Positions 7,983 through 17,000 of a DNA stretch of 18,916 bases are shown in pieces. The position numbers were made by a program, and so were the translations under genes. Each line of letters opens with the position of its first letter. The stretch's first letter is position 1. Under the pieces are notes generated by a model that was given only the letters and a program-made list of their open reading frames with translations, was not told the origin of the DNA and did not search any database. Source of the DNA: Balneolaceae bacterium. Lineage in GTDB: Bacteria > Bacteroidota > Rhodothermia > Balneolales > Balneolaceae. Location of the stretch: the NCBI GenBank assembly GCA_007127395.1, contig SKZL01000060.1:1-18916 (forward strand). Reading direction: 5' to 3'.

Positions 7983-8003
7983 TTAGTTTCTAAATTCAAC
8001 TAA
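7983..8003. promoter_or_regulatory. Dyad upstream of dnaE
   Basis: TTAGTT (7983-7988) and AACTAA (7998-8003) form an inverted repeat with a 9-bp spacer, and matching AA/TT bases flank it. It lies about 85 bp before the dnaE start, just upstream of a possible TAATAC -10-like element. An operator role is speculative. Confidence 0.25.
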
Positions 8004-8013
8004 TTTAATACTT

Positions 8014-8039
8014 TGCGTAGTTATCGTACTGCGTGGTTA
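8014..8039. repeat. Short direct repeat in the dnaE leader region
   Basis: TGCGTAGTTA (8014-8023) recurs as TGCGTGGTTA (8030-8039), 9 of 10 identical, with a 16-bp period. It lies about 50-70 bp before the dnaE ATG. Such a pair can arise by chance; no function is assigned. Confidence 0.3.
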
Positions 8040-8086
8040 CTTCACTGCTCTACAGCCGTTTTAAATTTAACCCCCATACGCACTTC

Positions 8087-11000
8087 ATGTACCTGATTTT
8101 TGACACAGAGACGACCGGACTTCCACGAAATTATTCTGCACCTCTGACTGATTTTGATAACTGGCCACGCTGTGTTCAGCTTGCCTGGCAGGTTCATGAT
8201 GAGACGGGCAAAATGATCTCACAGGGCGATCACATCGTTAAGCCTGATGGGTTTACCATTCCTTTTAATTCTGAGAAGGTTCACGGTATCTCTACTGAAA
8301 GAGCCAACAGGGAAGGGATCCCTCTCTCTGAGGTGATGGAACATTTTAATTCTGATCTTGAGAAGTGCGCTTTTGTGATCGGCCACAACCTGGAGTTTGA
8401 TCTCAGTATTATGGGATCGGAATACCTGCGGATGGAGAGAGAGAATCCACTCGCCGCAAAAGTGGCGATCGATACGAAGGATGAGTCAACAGAATTTTGT
8501 GCCCTACCCGGTGGCAGGGGCCGCTACAAGTGGCCAACTCTTGCAGAACTTCATGACAAGCTGTTCCAGATTGGATTTGAGGAGGCTCACAACGCAGCTG
8601 CAGATGTGGATGCAACCGCCCGTGCTTTTCTGGAACTGGTAAGAATCGGTGTGATCCAACCACAGCTGCCGGCTGAACCGGGTGTCGTCAGAAAGAATCC
8701 GGCTGATATGATCGATTCTTCTCACTACATGCCCAAGGTTGAGGATCTTCGAAAACGTGGTGTGACCGGTGATGAAGATGACAAATCGGGCCTGGTGGAT
8801 TTGTCACACGGTGAAGAGCAAACCGTTAAAGTGGACTCCGCATTTATCCATCTGCATAACCACTCCAAATATTCTGTTTTGCAGGCTGCTTCCGGTGTGA
8901 AGGATCTGGTGAAGAAAGCCAAAGAAGATGGGATGCCCGCCGTGGCTCTGACCGATCTGGGGAATATGTTTGGTACGTTTCATTTTATGAACGCTGCCAT
9001 CAGTGAGGGGATCAAGCCGATAATAGGGCTGGAGGCTTATTTTGTGGAGGATCGGCATCAGAAACGGTTCACCCGCGACCATAAGGACAAACGGTATCAG
9101 CAGGTTTTTCTGGCGAAAAATATGGCAGGCTACCGAAATCTGGCAGAGATGTGCTCGCTCGGTTTTGTGGAAGGGTATTATTACAAATTTCCCCGGATTG
9201 ATCGTGAATTGGTGGAGAAATATCGTGATGGACTCATTGCCACAACCGGAGGAATTTTGGGAGAAGTGCCCGATCTGATCCTGAATCGCGGCGAAGCGGA
9301 GGCTGAAGAAGCATTAAAGTGGTGGCACGGGCTTTTTGGTGATGATCTCTATATTGAGTTGATGCGGCATGGGCTTGAAGAGGAGGAGCGGGTCAATAGT
9401 GTATTATTGAAATTTGCTGAAAAGCACGGCATTAAAATTATTGCCACTAACAACACATTTTATCTCGACAAAGAGGATGCCAAGGCGCATGACGGCCTTC
9501 TCTGTATCGACAATAATGAACTGATCTCAACTCCGATTGGCAAGGGCAGGGAAAGGCGGTTTGGCTTCCCGAATGATGAGTTCTATTTTAAAACCCAGGA
9601 TGAGATGAAGGGGCTTTTTGCGGATCTGCCGGAAGCGATCACCAATACGGCAGAACTGGCGGATAAGATAGAGCCGATTAATCTGGCGAGGGATGTGATA
9701 CTGCCCAACTTTACACTCCCTGAAGGATTTGAATCGGAGGATGACTATCTGAAACATCTGACACTTGAGGGTGCGAAGGAGCGATATGAACCGATCACAG
9801 AGGAGCTGACCCAAAGAATTGACCATGAGCTGGGTATTATCAAATCGATGGGTTTTGCCGGTTACTTTCTGATTGTTCAGGATTTTATCGCAGCAGCCAG
9901 AGAGATGGGCGTCTATGTGGGTCCAGGACGTGGATCGGCAGCAGGTTCGGTAGTAGCATACTGTACGGGAATCACGAACATCGATCCGTTGAAATATGAC
10001 CTTCTGTTTGAGCGCTTTTTGAATCCGGAGAGGGTTTCGATGCCGGATATCGATATCGATTTTGATGATGACGGGCGTCAAAGGGTGATCGATTATGTGG
10101 TTGATAAGTATGGAAAAGATCAGGTAGCTCATATCATTACCTTCGGTACAATGGCAGCCAGATCATCAGTCAGAGATGTGGCGAGAGTGCTTGATCTGCC
10201 ACTGCCGGATGCCGATAGAATTGCAAAACTGGTTCCCGAAACGATCGGAATCTCTCTTGAAGATGCCTTCAAGGAGGTCAAGGAACTTCGTGGGATAAAA
10301 GATTCAGATTCGCTGGAGGGCCGTACACTTCAGATGGCGGAGACCCTGGAGGGATCAGTCAGAAATACAGGTATTCATGCAGCCGGTGTAATTATCGCAC
10401 CGGATAAACTGACCAACTATATACCGGTCTGCACCGCAAAAGATGCTGAACTGTATGTGACTCAATTTGACGGGAAGGTGATTGAGAATGCAGGTATGCT
10501 GAAGATGGACTTTCTTGGCCTCAAGACACTCTCAATTCTGAAAACGGCTATTCAGTTTGTAAAGGATAATCATGGCAGGGAGTATGATCTGGATAAGATA
10601 CCGCTGGATGATCTGAAAACATTTGAGATGTTTCAAAAGGGAGCCACTGTCGGAATTTTCCAGTTTGAGTCGGACGGTATGAGAAAATACCTGAAGCAGC
10701 TGAAGCCATCCAGTATCAATGATCTGATTGCCATGAACGCGTTGTACCGCCCCGGTCCGATGCAGTTTATTCCGGATTATATCAGGCGAAAACATGGGGA
10801 GGAAGAGGTAGTTTATGATCACGATGACCTGCTTGATATCCTGAAACCGACATATGGGATCATGATCTACCAGGAGCAGATCATGATGGTGGCTCAAAAG
10901 ATGGGAGGCTATACACTCGGTGAAGCGGATGTTCTTCGACGAATCATGGGTAAAAAGCAGCCGGAACTCTTGCCGCCGGAGGAGGAGAAGTTTGTTAATC

Positions 11001-12313
11001 AGGCCATTGAGAAAGGGTACGACAAAAAGACCGCGAAAGAAGTTTTTGACAAGATGGCGTTATTTGCCGGTTATGGGTTCAACAAATCACACTCTGCAGC
11101 CTACTCAGTTGTTGCCTATCAGACGATGTACTTCAAGGCAAATTACACGGCTGAGTATATGGCCGCAGTATTGAGCCACAATATGGGAGATATCAAAAAA
11201 GTGAGCTTTTTTATTGAGGAGTGTCAGCGAATCGGTATACCTGTGGATCCGCCCGATATCAACACGGCGGAAGGGAAATTTATCGCTCATGACGGCAGAG
11301 TTCAATACGGCATGTCGGCAATAAAGGGGGTCGGTTCAGCAGCGATTGATCAGATTGTAAGTGAGCGGAGTGAAAAGGGCTCATTTCGGTCTATCTTCGA
11401 TTTTTCATCCAGAATTGATACCAGGGTTTGTAACAAAAAGACAATTGAAAGCCTTGCACAAGCCGGTGCTTTCGAATCGCTGCATCAAAACAGGGCTCAG
11501 CTGCTGGCCAGCATCGAGGATGTACTGAGTTATGCGTCCAGGAAACAGGAAGAGCAGCGTATGAATCAGGTCAGTCTGTTTGGAGAGGGTTCCGGTGGCG
11601 GTGGCTTTGTAAATGAACCGAAGTTGAGGGAGTGTGACCCCTGGACAAACATTGAGCGGTTGAATAAAGAGAGGGAGCTCATCGGGTTTTATCTGAGTGG
11701 TCACCCGCTGGATCGTTACAGAGAAGATTCAAGACTGTTTGCAAGCCACAATCTTTCAGAAGAGAAATTGGCAAAATTAAATGACCGGGAGTCTGTAAGA
11801 ATTATCGGAATCATCACGTCAGTACGGCGTATTTCAGACAGAAAAGGAAGACCCATGGCATTTATTCAGGTTGAGGATTTGCACGGCAGTATCGAAGGCC
11901 TTGTATTCAGCGAAGTCTACGACAGGCATCAAGGGCTGATTGCACCGGATACCATCATATTGCTGGAAGGCAGTATATCCACCCGGGATGAACCGCCTAA
12001 AGTGATAGTGAACAGCATGGACAGAGTTCAGAATTTGCGAGAAAAATATCAGTCTCAATTACAGCTGTTATTGAGGCTTGAAACGGATGAACTCTCAAAG
12101 GATGATTTAACCCAGATGGCGACATTAATGAGTCTGCATAAGGGTGATACAACCGTCAAATTTCAGATACACTCCAAACATGCAGAGAAGCCGATTCGGA
12201 TGAATGTGAGAAAATTTGTTGTGGAGCCCACTAATGATCTGCTTACTGGTTTGAGAGATATAATTGGGAAAGAGTCGGTTATACTGAGAAGAGATAAAGA
12301 AAAAGTGGCTTAA
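8087..12313 (+). CDS. dnaE: DNA polymerase III alpha subunit with fused DnaQ-type exonuclease
   Basis: The replicative polymerase catalytic subunit, 1408 residues, is longer than E. coli DnaE (1160) because of an N-terminal proofreading-type domain. Residues 1-190 are a DEDDh exonuclease: FDTETTG (D6, E8), GHNLEFD (D105), and H168 with D173 spaced as in epsilon. A PHP domain starts at about 250 (HLHNHS, H255/H257) but lacks several metal ligands. The polymerase palm carries PGRGSAAGS and PDIDIDF (D656 and its neighbours), plus KMDFLGL (D808) as third aspartate. QVSLF at 1161-1165 matches a beta-clamp-binding motif. An OB-fold follows at about 1235-1310. I chose the ATG at 8087, giving MYLIFDTETTG, because the upstream GTG at 8033 adds 18 residues with no family resemblance. 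This exonuclease fusion is, as I recall, usual in Bacteroidota, so it is not an assembly artefact. trxA follows after 126 bp. Confidence 0.97.
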   Translation: MYLIFDTETTGLPRNYSAPLTDFDNWPRCVQLAWQVHDETGKMISQGDHIVKPDGFTIPFNSEKVHGISTERANREGIPLSEVMEHFNSDLEKCAFVIGHNLEFDLSIMGSEYLRMERENPLAAKVAIDTKDESTEFCALPGGRGRYKWPTLAELHDKLFQIGFEEAHNAAADVDATARAFLELVRIGVIQPQLPAEPGVVRKNPADMIDSSHYMPKVEDLRKRGVTGDEDDKSGLVDLSHGEEQTVKVDSAFIHLHNHSKYSVLQAASGVKDLVKKAKEDGMPAVALTDLGNMFGTFHFMNAAISEGIKPIIGLEAYFVEDRHQKRFTRDHKDKRYQQVFLAKNMAGYRNLAEMCSLGFVEGYYYKFPRIDRELVEKYRDGLIATTGGILGEVPDLILNRGEAEAEEALKWWHGLFGDDLYIELMRHGLEEEERVNSVLLKFAEKHGIKIIATNNTFYLDKEDAKAHDGLLCIDNNELISTPIGKGRERRFGFPNDEFYFKTQDEMKGLFADLPEAITNTAELADKIEPINLARDVILPNFTLPEGFESEDDYLKHLTLEGAKERYEPITEELTQRIDHELGIIKSMGFAGYFLIVQDFIAAAREMGVYVGPGRGSAAGSVVAYCTGITNIDPLKYDLLFERFLNPERVSMPDIDIDFDDDGRQRVIDYVVDKYGKDQVAHIITFGTMAARSSVRDVARVLDLPLPDADRIAKLVPETIGISLEDAFKEVKELRGIKDSDSLEGRTLQMAETLEGSVRNTGIHAAGVIIAPDKLTNYIPVCTAKDAELYVTQFDGKVIENAGMLKMDFLGLKTLSILKTAIQFVKDNHGREYDLDKIPLDDLKTFEMFQKGATVGIFQFESDGMRKYLKQLKPSSINDLIAMNALYRPGPMQFIPDYIRRKHGEEEVVYDHDDLLDILKPTYGIMIYQEQIMMVAQKMGGYTLGEADVLRRIMGKKQPELLPPEEEKFVNQAIEKGYDKKTAKEVFDKMALFAGYGFNKSHSAAYSVVAYQTMYFKANYTAEYMAAVLSHNMGDIKKVSFFIEECQRIGIPVDPPDINTAEGKFIAHDGRVQYGMSAIKGVGSAAIDQIVSERSEKGSFRSIFDFSSRIDTRVCNKKTIESLAQAGAFESLHQNRAQLLASIEDVLSYASRKQEEQRMNQVSLFGEGSGGGGFVNEPKLRECDPWTNIERLNKERELIGFYLSGHPLDRYREDSRLFASHNLSEEKLAKLNDRESVRIIGIITSVRRISDRKGRPMAFIQVEDLHGSIEGLVFSEVYDRHQGLIAPDTIILLEGSISTRDEPPKVIVNSMDRVQNLREKYQSQLQLLLRLETDELSKDDLTQMATLMSLHKGDTTVKFQIHSKHAEKPIRMNVRKFVVEPTNDLLTGLRDIIGKESVILRRDKEKVA

Positions 12314-12439
12314 AGGATATCCGGATGGAGATGAGTTCCAGATAATTGATAACAATCAGCCTTATAGTCATTTGATATGTGTAGAAACCAAAAGAATTTA
12401 AGATATTTAAACAAATAACAATTAAACCACTGACACATT

Positions 12440-12766
12440 ATGAGTAAGACAAAAGAATTGACAGACAGCAACTTCGCTGAAGAGGTAGAAAAATCAGACA
12501 CACCGGTATTGGTTGATTTTTGGGCAGAGTGGTGTGGCCCATGCAGAATGGTAGGCCCGGTTGTTGATGAGATCGCAGGAGAGTATGAAGGCAAGGTAAA
12601 AGTTGGTAAAGTCAATGTAGATATCAACCCACAAGTCTCTGTAAAATACGGCATCCGAAGTATTCCGGCACTGCTGATATTCAAAAACGGTGAAGTTGTT
12701 GATCAGATTATTGGTGCTGTTCCCAAAACACACATTACAAAACAACTGGATGCTCAATTGTCATAA
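12440..12766 (+). CDS. trxA: Thioredoxin
   Basis: This 108-residue classical thioredoxin has active site WCGPC (C32, C35), buried D26 and cis-proline P76 in RSIPALLIF, all at positions matching E. coli TrxA. It reduces cytoplasmic protein disulfides, supplied with electrons by thioredoxin reductase. No signal peptide is present. It lies 126 bp downstream of dnaE on the same strand, and I recall dnaE-trxA adjacency in other Bacteroidota; the gap is long enough for its own promoter. An intrinsic terminator follows closely. Family assignment is certain; operon membership with dnaE is not. Confidence 0.97.
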   Translation: MSKTKELTDSNFAEEVEKSDTPVLVDFWAEWCGPCRMVGPVVDEIAGEYEGKVKVGKVNVDINPQVSVKYGIRSIPALLIFKNGEVVDQIIGAVPKTHITKQLDAQLS

Positions 12767-12798
12767 GCTGATCAAAAAAATACCGAGTATATCGGGAC

Positions 12799-12828
12799 AA
12801 AGGCGATGAAACCATCGCCTTTTTTTTT
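12799..12828 (+). terminator. Intrinsic terminator after trxA
   Basis: A perfect stem GGCGATG (12802-12808) / CATCGCC (12813-12819) with an AAAC tetraloop is followed by nine T residues (12820-12828). It is preceded by AA, which extends the stem by A-T pairs. It lies about 35 bp after the trxA stop and separates the dnaE/trxA transcription from the efflux operon. Confidence 0.93.
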
Positions 12829-12879
12829 AAAAACATTTCCCAATCTCTTACCTCAAAAAGCCAAAATTGATCAAATTAG

Positions 12880-12941
12880 AGTTCTGTTCAAAGCTATTCC
12901 TATACAATATTTTACAAGCTGGAATCACTTTAAACAGAACT
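12880..12941. promoter_or_regulatory. 62-bp interrupted inverted repeat upstream of the efflux operon
   Basis: Outer arms AGTTCTGTTCAAAG (12880-12893) and CTTTAAACAGAACT (12928-12941) pair at 13 of 14 positions. After a 2-bp mismatch on each side, inner arms ATTCC (12896-12900) and GGAAT (12921-12925) pair perfectly, giving 18 of 21 matched positions around a 20-bp AT-rich centre. The right arm ends 7 bp before a -7-like box. This could be two half-sites of an operator for a repressor, a large RNA hairpin, or a small degenerate repeat element. The sequence shows the symmetry clearly; the role is inferred. Confidence 0.7.
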
Positions 12942-12947
12942 ATATCT

Positions 12948-12955
12948 TAAATTTG
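12948..12955 (+). promoter_or_regulatory. Candidate -7 box of the efflux operon promoter
   Basis: TAAATTTG matches the TAnnTTTG pattern of Bacteroidota promoters and lies 42 bp before the adaptor start. The expected -33 TTTG is not evident; only a TTTA-like sequence inside the right arm of the inverted repeat is near. If real, the right arm would fall between the -33 and -7 positions, where a bound repressor would block polymerase. Confidence 0.3.
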
Positions 12956-12971
12956 TGCGTTAGCCATCGAA

Positions 12972-12998
12972 ATGAAATTTAGAAATTATTATTACTGA
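12972..12998 (+). CDS. Possible eight-codon leader ORF coupled to the efflux adaptor
   Basis: An ATG at 12972 opens the frame MKFRNYYY and stops at a TGA at 12996-12998, whose A is the first base of the adaptor ATG (TGATG). This is the same overlap seen at the oxyR/membrane-protein and receptor/DUF4249 junctions. Translation of this short frame could feed ribosomes to the adaptor start, which has no clear ribosome-binding site. Chance occurrence is quite possible. Confidence 0.2.
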   Translation: MKFRNYYY

Positions 12999-14092
12999 TG
13001 AGTAAAGGAGTCAGACGTTTAATTACATTTACAGTTTTACTTTTGGTTTTCGGGGGACTTGCCTACCCAAAGGTTAAACCGTTATTCAGTTCCGCTTCCG
13101 ATAGTAATACATCGGGCGGAAGTTCACAGGCCAATCGCATCCTGCAGGTTGAAGCTGTGGAGCTGGAATACGAGACGATTGAAGACAGAATTTTCTCAAG
13201 CGGAACAGTGCAGGCTAACGAACTTGTAGAGCTGACAGCTGAAGCTTCCGGGATTGTTACGAATGTCTTTTTTGAGGAGGGACGCGAAGTAAGCAGAGGT
13301 GATCTACTTGTGAAGATCAATGACAGTGAGTTGCAGGCCCAAAAACAGAGAGCTCTATATCGGCTCAATCTGGCTCAGCAGAGGGAAGAGCGTCAGCGCA
13401 GACTGTTGGAGCGTGGGGGGATCAGTCAGGATGACTATGATGCAACACTGAATGAAGTAAATGTGTTTCGTGCGGAAGTTCAATTAATTGAGGCTCAAAT
13501 TGAAAAAACAGAGGTAAGAGCTCCTTTTTCCGGAGTGATCGGGCTGAAGTATATCAGTACAGGATCATACATAACCCCTGCATCGCGCATAGCATCTCTG
13601 CAAGAGGTGAATCCTATCAAAATTGACTTCTCCATTCCTGAAAGATTTATTTCCAGTGTAGATGTCGGTGATGAGATTAATTTTACGGTTCAGGGTGTAG
13701 ATTCAACATTTACAGGCCGGGTATATGCGATTGAACCCAGGATAGATACGGATACACGGACACTTCAAATCAGGGCCATCAGTGACAATTCGGAACAGCT
13801 TCTTTTTCCGGGTGCTTTCGCAAATATTGTGCTGATTCTGGATGAAATAGATGATGCATTGATGGTTCCAACCATTGCAATTATTCCGGAACTGAATTCA
13901 CAAAAAGTGTACCTCGTTCAAGACGGAAGGGTAGAAGAATCCAGAATTCGAACAGGTATCCGCAGAAGTGATAAAGTCCAGATCCTAGAGGGGGCAGAAG
14001 TCGGGGATATCATATTGACGACAGGACTTTTACAGGTGAGACCCGGTATGGAAGTTGAAATTTCTGATCTAAAAAAAACTACTGAGTTATGA
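12998..14092 (+). CDS. RND efflux periplasmic adaptor (membrane fusion protein)
   Basis: The 364-residue protein has an N-terminal membrane anchor (about residues 9-25) and the classical adaptor order. A split lipoyl domain comes first (VELTAEASGIVTNVFFEEGREVSRGDLL, about 77-106) and is completed at TEVRAPFSGVIG (about 171-182). Between the halves is a short Gln/Arg/Glu-rich alpha-helical hairpin. Beta-barrel and membrane-proximal domains follow, with the family's DTDTRTLQIRA segment near 250 and PGAFANIVL near 272. It bridges permease and outer-membrane channel in the periplasm. No lipobox is visible, so it is anchored by the helix. Its stop overlaps the permease start by 4 bp (ATGA). The substrate is not predictable. 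An inverted repeat and promoter-like box precede the gene. Confidence 0.93.
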   Translation: MSKGVRRLITFTVLLLVFGGLAYPKVKPLFSSASDSNTSGGSSQANRILQVEAVELEYETIEDRIFSSGTVQANELVELTAEASGIVTNVFFEEGREVSRGDLLVKINDSELQAQKQRALYRLNLAQQREERQRRLLERGGISQDDYDATLNEVNVFRAEVQLIEAQIEKTEVRAPFSGVIGLKYISTGSYITPASRIASLQEVNPIKIDFSIPERFISSVDVGDEINFTVQGVDSTFTGRVYAIEPRIDTDTRTLQIRAISDNSEQLLFPGAFANIVLILDEIDDALMVPTIAIIPELNSQKVYLVQDGRVEESRIRTGIRRSDKVQILEGAEVGDIILTTGLLQVRPGMEVEISDLKKTTEL

Positions 14093-17000
14093 GCCGTCTC
14101 TCTTCCTTAAGTATACGAAGGCCGGTACTGGCTTCTGTGATGTCTATTGTGATTGTTCTGTTTGGGGTAATCTCATTTTTCTATCTGGGTGTTCGAGAGT
14201 ACCCATCGGTTGATCCGCCAATTGTAACAGTGAGTACAAGTTATGTAGGTGCAAATGCTGATGTAATTGAATCACAGATCACGGAACCGCTGGAAGAGTC
14301 GGTGAACGGTATTGCCGGAATACGGACACTCACATCGGTAAGCAGGGATGGGCAAAGCACGATTACCGTTGAATTTAACCTTGAAGTTGATCTGGAAGCA
14401 GCAGCAAATGATGTACGTGACAGGGTATCAAGGGCGCAGCGAAGTTTACCGCCTGATGCTAACCCTCCAACAGTGACCAAAGCGGACGCTGACTCCTCAC
14501 CTATCGTTTTTTTGAATGTAAACAGTGACCGAAGAAGTTTACTTGAGCTGACTGCGTTTGCAGAGAATATTTTCAAGGAGCAGCTTCAGACAATTCCGGG
14601 TGTGAGTGAGATCCGGATTTGGGGGTCGAGACAGTATGCTATGAGATTGTGGCTCGACCCGTTGAAACTGGCAGCATATCAGCTTACACCGCTTGATATT
14701 CAGCAGGCACTTGAAAGGGAAAATGTGGAGTTGCCATCCGGTCGAATTGAAGGGATGGTCACGGAATTATCAGTACGAACCATGGGCCGTCTCACGACTG
14801 CAGAAGAGTTCAATGACCTGATCATCAGTGAAGATGAAGGCCGCAAGATACGCCTTGGTGATATCGGAGTTGCGGAGTTGGGAGCACAAAATCAGAGAAC
14901 AGTTCTGAAGAGGGATGGAATACCGATGGTTGGTGTGGTTGCCATTCCGCTGCCCGGATCTAATCAGCTGAGCATTGCAGAGGAGCTGTTTGTGAGGCTC
15001 GATCGGATCAAACAGGATCTTCCTGAGGATATCAATGTAGCTACCGGTTTCAATACAACGGAGTATATCCAGCAGTCGGTTAATGAGGTTCAACAGACAG
15101 TATTTATTGCGCTTGCGCTTGTTATCGCTGTCATTTTTCTGTTTTTGCGGGATTGGAGAACAACACTCATCCCGATTATTGTGATTCCAATTGCCCTGAT
15201 TGGAGCATTTTTTATCATGTATGTAGCCGGTTTCTCTATCAATGTATTGACAATGCTCGCTATTGTGCTTGCAATCGGCCTTGTAGTTGATGATGCGATT
15301 GTGGTACTGGAAAATATCTATGCGAAGATGGAGCAAGGTCTTCCAACGATAGAGGCCGGTATTCTGGGTTCAAAAGAGATCTTTTTTGCAGTTGTAGCGA
15401 CATCACTTGCCCTGGTATCCGTATTTATGCCGATCCTCTTTTTAGGAGGTACTACCGGGCGCCTGTTCAGGGAGTTTGGAGTCGTGATAGCAGGAGCTGT
15501 GATCATTTCATCTTTTGTAGCGCTGACACTCACACCGATGCTTGCAACAAAAATCCTCTCAAAAGGAGCAGAAAAGAACCGTTTCTATCTAATGACTGAG
15601 CCGTTTTTTGCAGCGGTGAACAGAGCATATAAATCTTCTCTCGAATCATTTATGAAAGTACGCTGGATGGCCTTTGTAATACTTTTGGCTGCAACAGGTC
15701 TTATAGCCTATCTGTACAATGCATTACCTCAAGAATTGGCACCTATGGAAGACAGAGGCCAGATGAGAATATTTGCAACGGCACCGGAAGGGGCTTCGTT
15801 TGAATATATGGATAGTTATGTGGATGATATGATTCGTGTAGTCCGGGAAAATGTACCGGAATTATATGCTATGAATACGGTGACATCGCCGGGTTTTGGT
15901 GCAGCCGGTTCAATTAATTCAGCATTTGGCTTTTTATCACTGGTAGACCGAAGTGAACGTGAAAGGTCACAACAAGAGATTGCGAATCAGCTGACAGGTC
16001 TTGTGGCAAATCTGTCGGGTGCACAAACATTTGTTTCACAGCCACAATCGATCGGTGGGCGTGGTGGTGGCTTGCCAGTACAATATGTATTGCAGGCGCA
16101 AACGCTGGCTCAGTTGGAGGAAGTTATACCGGACTTTTTACAGGCCGCCAATAGTCATCCGACATTTTCATTTGCAGATGTAAACCTCAAATTTAATCAA
16201 CCTGAAATTCAGGTAAAGATTGACCGAAACCGTGCCAGGACTTTGGGGGTATCTGTACGGGATATTGCTCAAACACTGCAATTATCGCTATCCGGAAGTA
16301 GGTTTGGTTTCTTTATAATGGATGGTAAACAGTATGAAGTGATTGGTCAACTTGAAAGACAGTTTAGAAATGAGCCGGTTGACTTACGGACGATCTATGT
16401 TCGAAACAACAGAAATCAGCTGATACAGCTGGATAACCTTGTGACACTCTCAGAGACAAGTGCCCCTCCTCAGCTATTTCGTTTTAACCGGTTTAATTCA
16501 GCAACTGTATCAGCCGGCCTGGCTCCGGGTTATACGATCGGTGACGGAATCGATGCGATGAATGAGATAGCTGCAGAGATCCTGCCTCAGACTGTGGTTA
16601 CGGATCTGGCCGGTGCTTCAAGGGATTTCGCTGAAAGTGCTGCCAGCCTGCTGTTTATTTTTATCCTTGCGAATATTCTCATCTATCTTGTATTGGCTGC
16701 CCAGTTTGAGAGTTTCAGAGATCCGTTCATCATACTTTTTACAGTACCGCTTGCAATATTGGGGACCCTTGTCTCATTGTGGTATTTTAATCAGACATTG
16801 AACATCTTTAGTCAGATTGGAGCTATAATGCTGATCGGATTGATTGCTAAAAATGGTATTCTGATTGTTGAATTTGCTAATCAGCGACAAGTTCAGGGGA
16901 TGAGTGTCATGGAATCGATCTTAGACGCTGCAGCTGTGAGGTTCCGTCCGATATTAATGACTTCCATCTCAACGATACTGGGTATTTTGCCAATTGCACT

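Noticed and set aside
8033..8086. GTG at 8033 as the dnaE start
   Set aside because: It adds 18 residues with no resemblance to the exonuclease domain, which begins naturally at MYLIFDTETTG from the ATG at 8087.
9527..10132. Minus-strand 201-codon frame inside dnaE
   Set aside because: It is antisense to the polymerase palm; its composition is that of a shadow frame and no motif is visible.
14770..15336. Minus-strand 188-codon frame inside the RND permease
   Set aside because: It is antisense to conserved permease helices and rich in unusual residue runs, as expected for a shadow.
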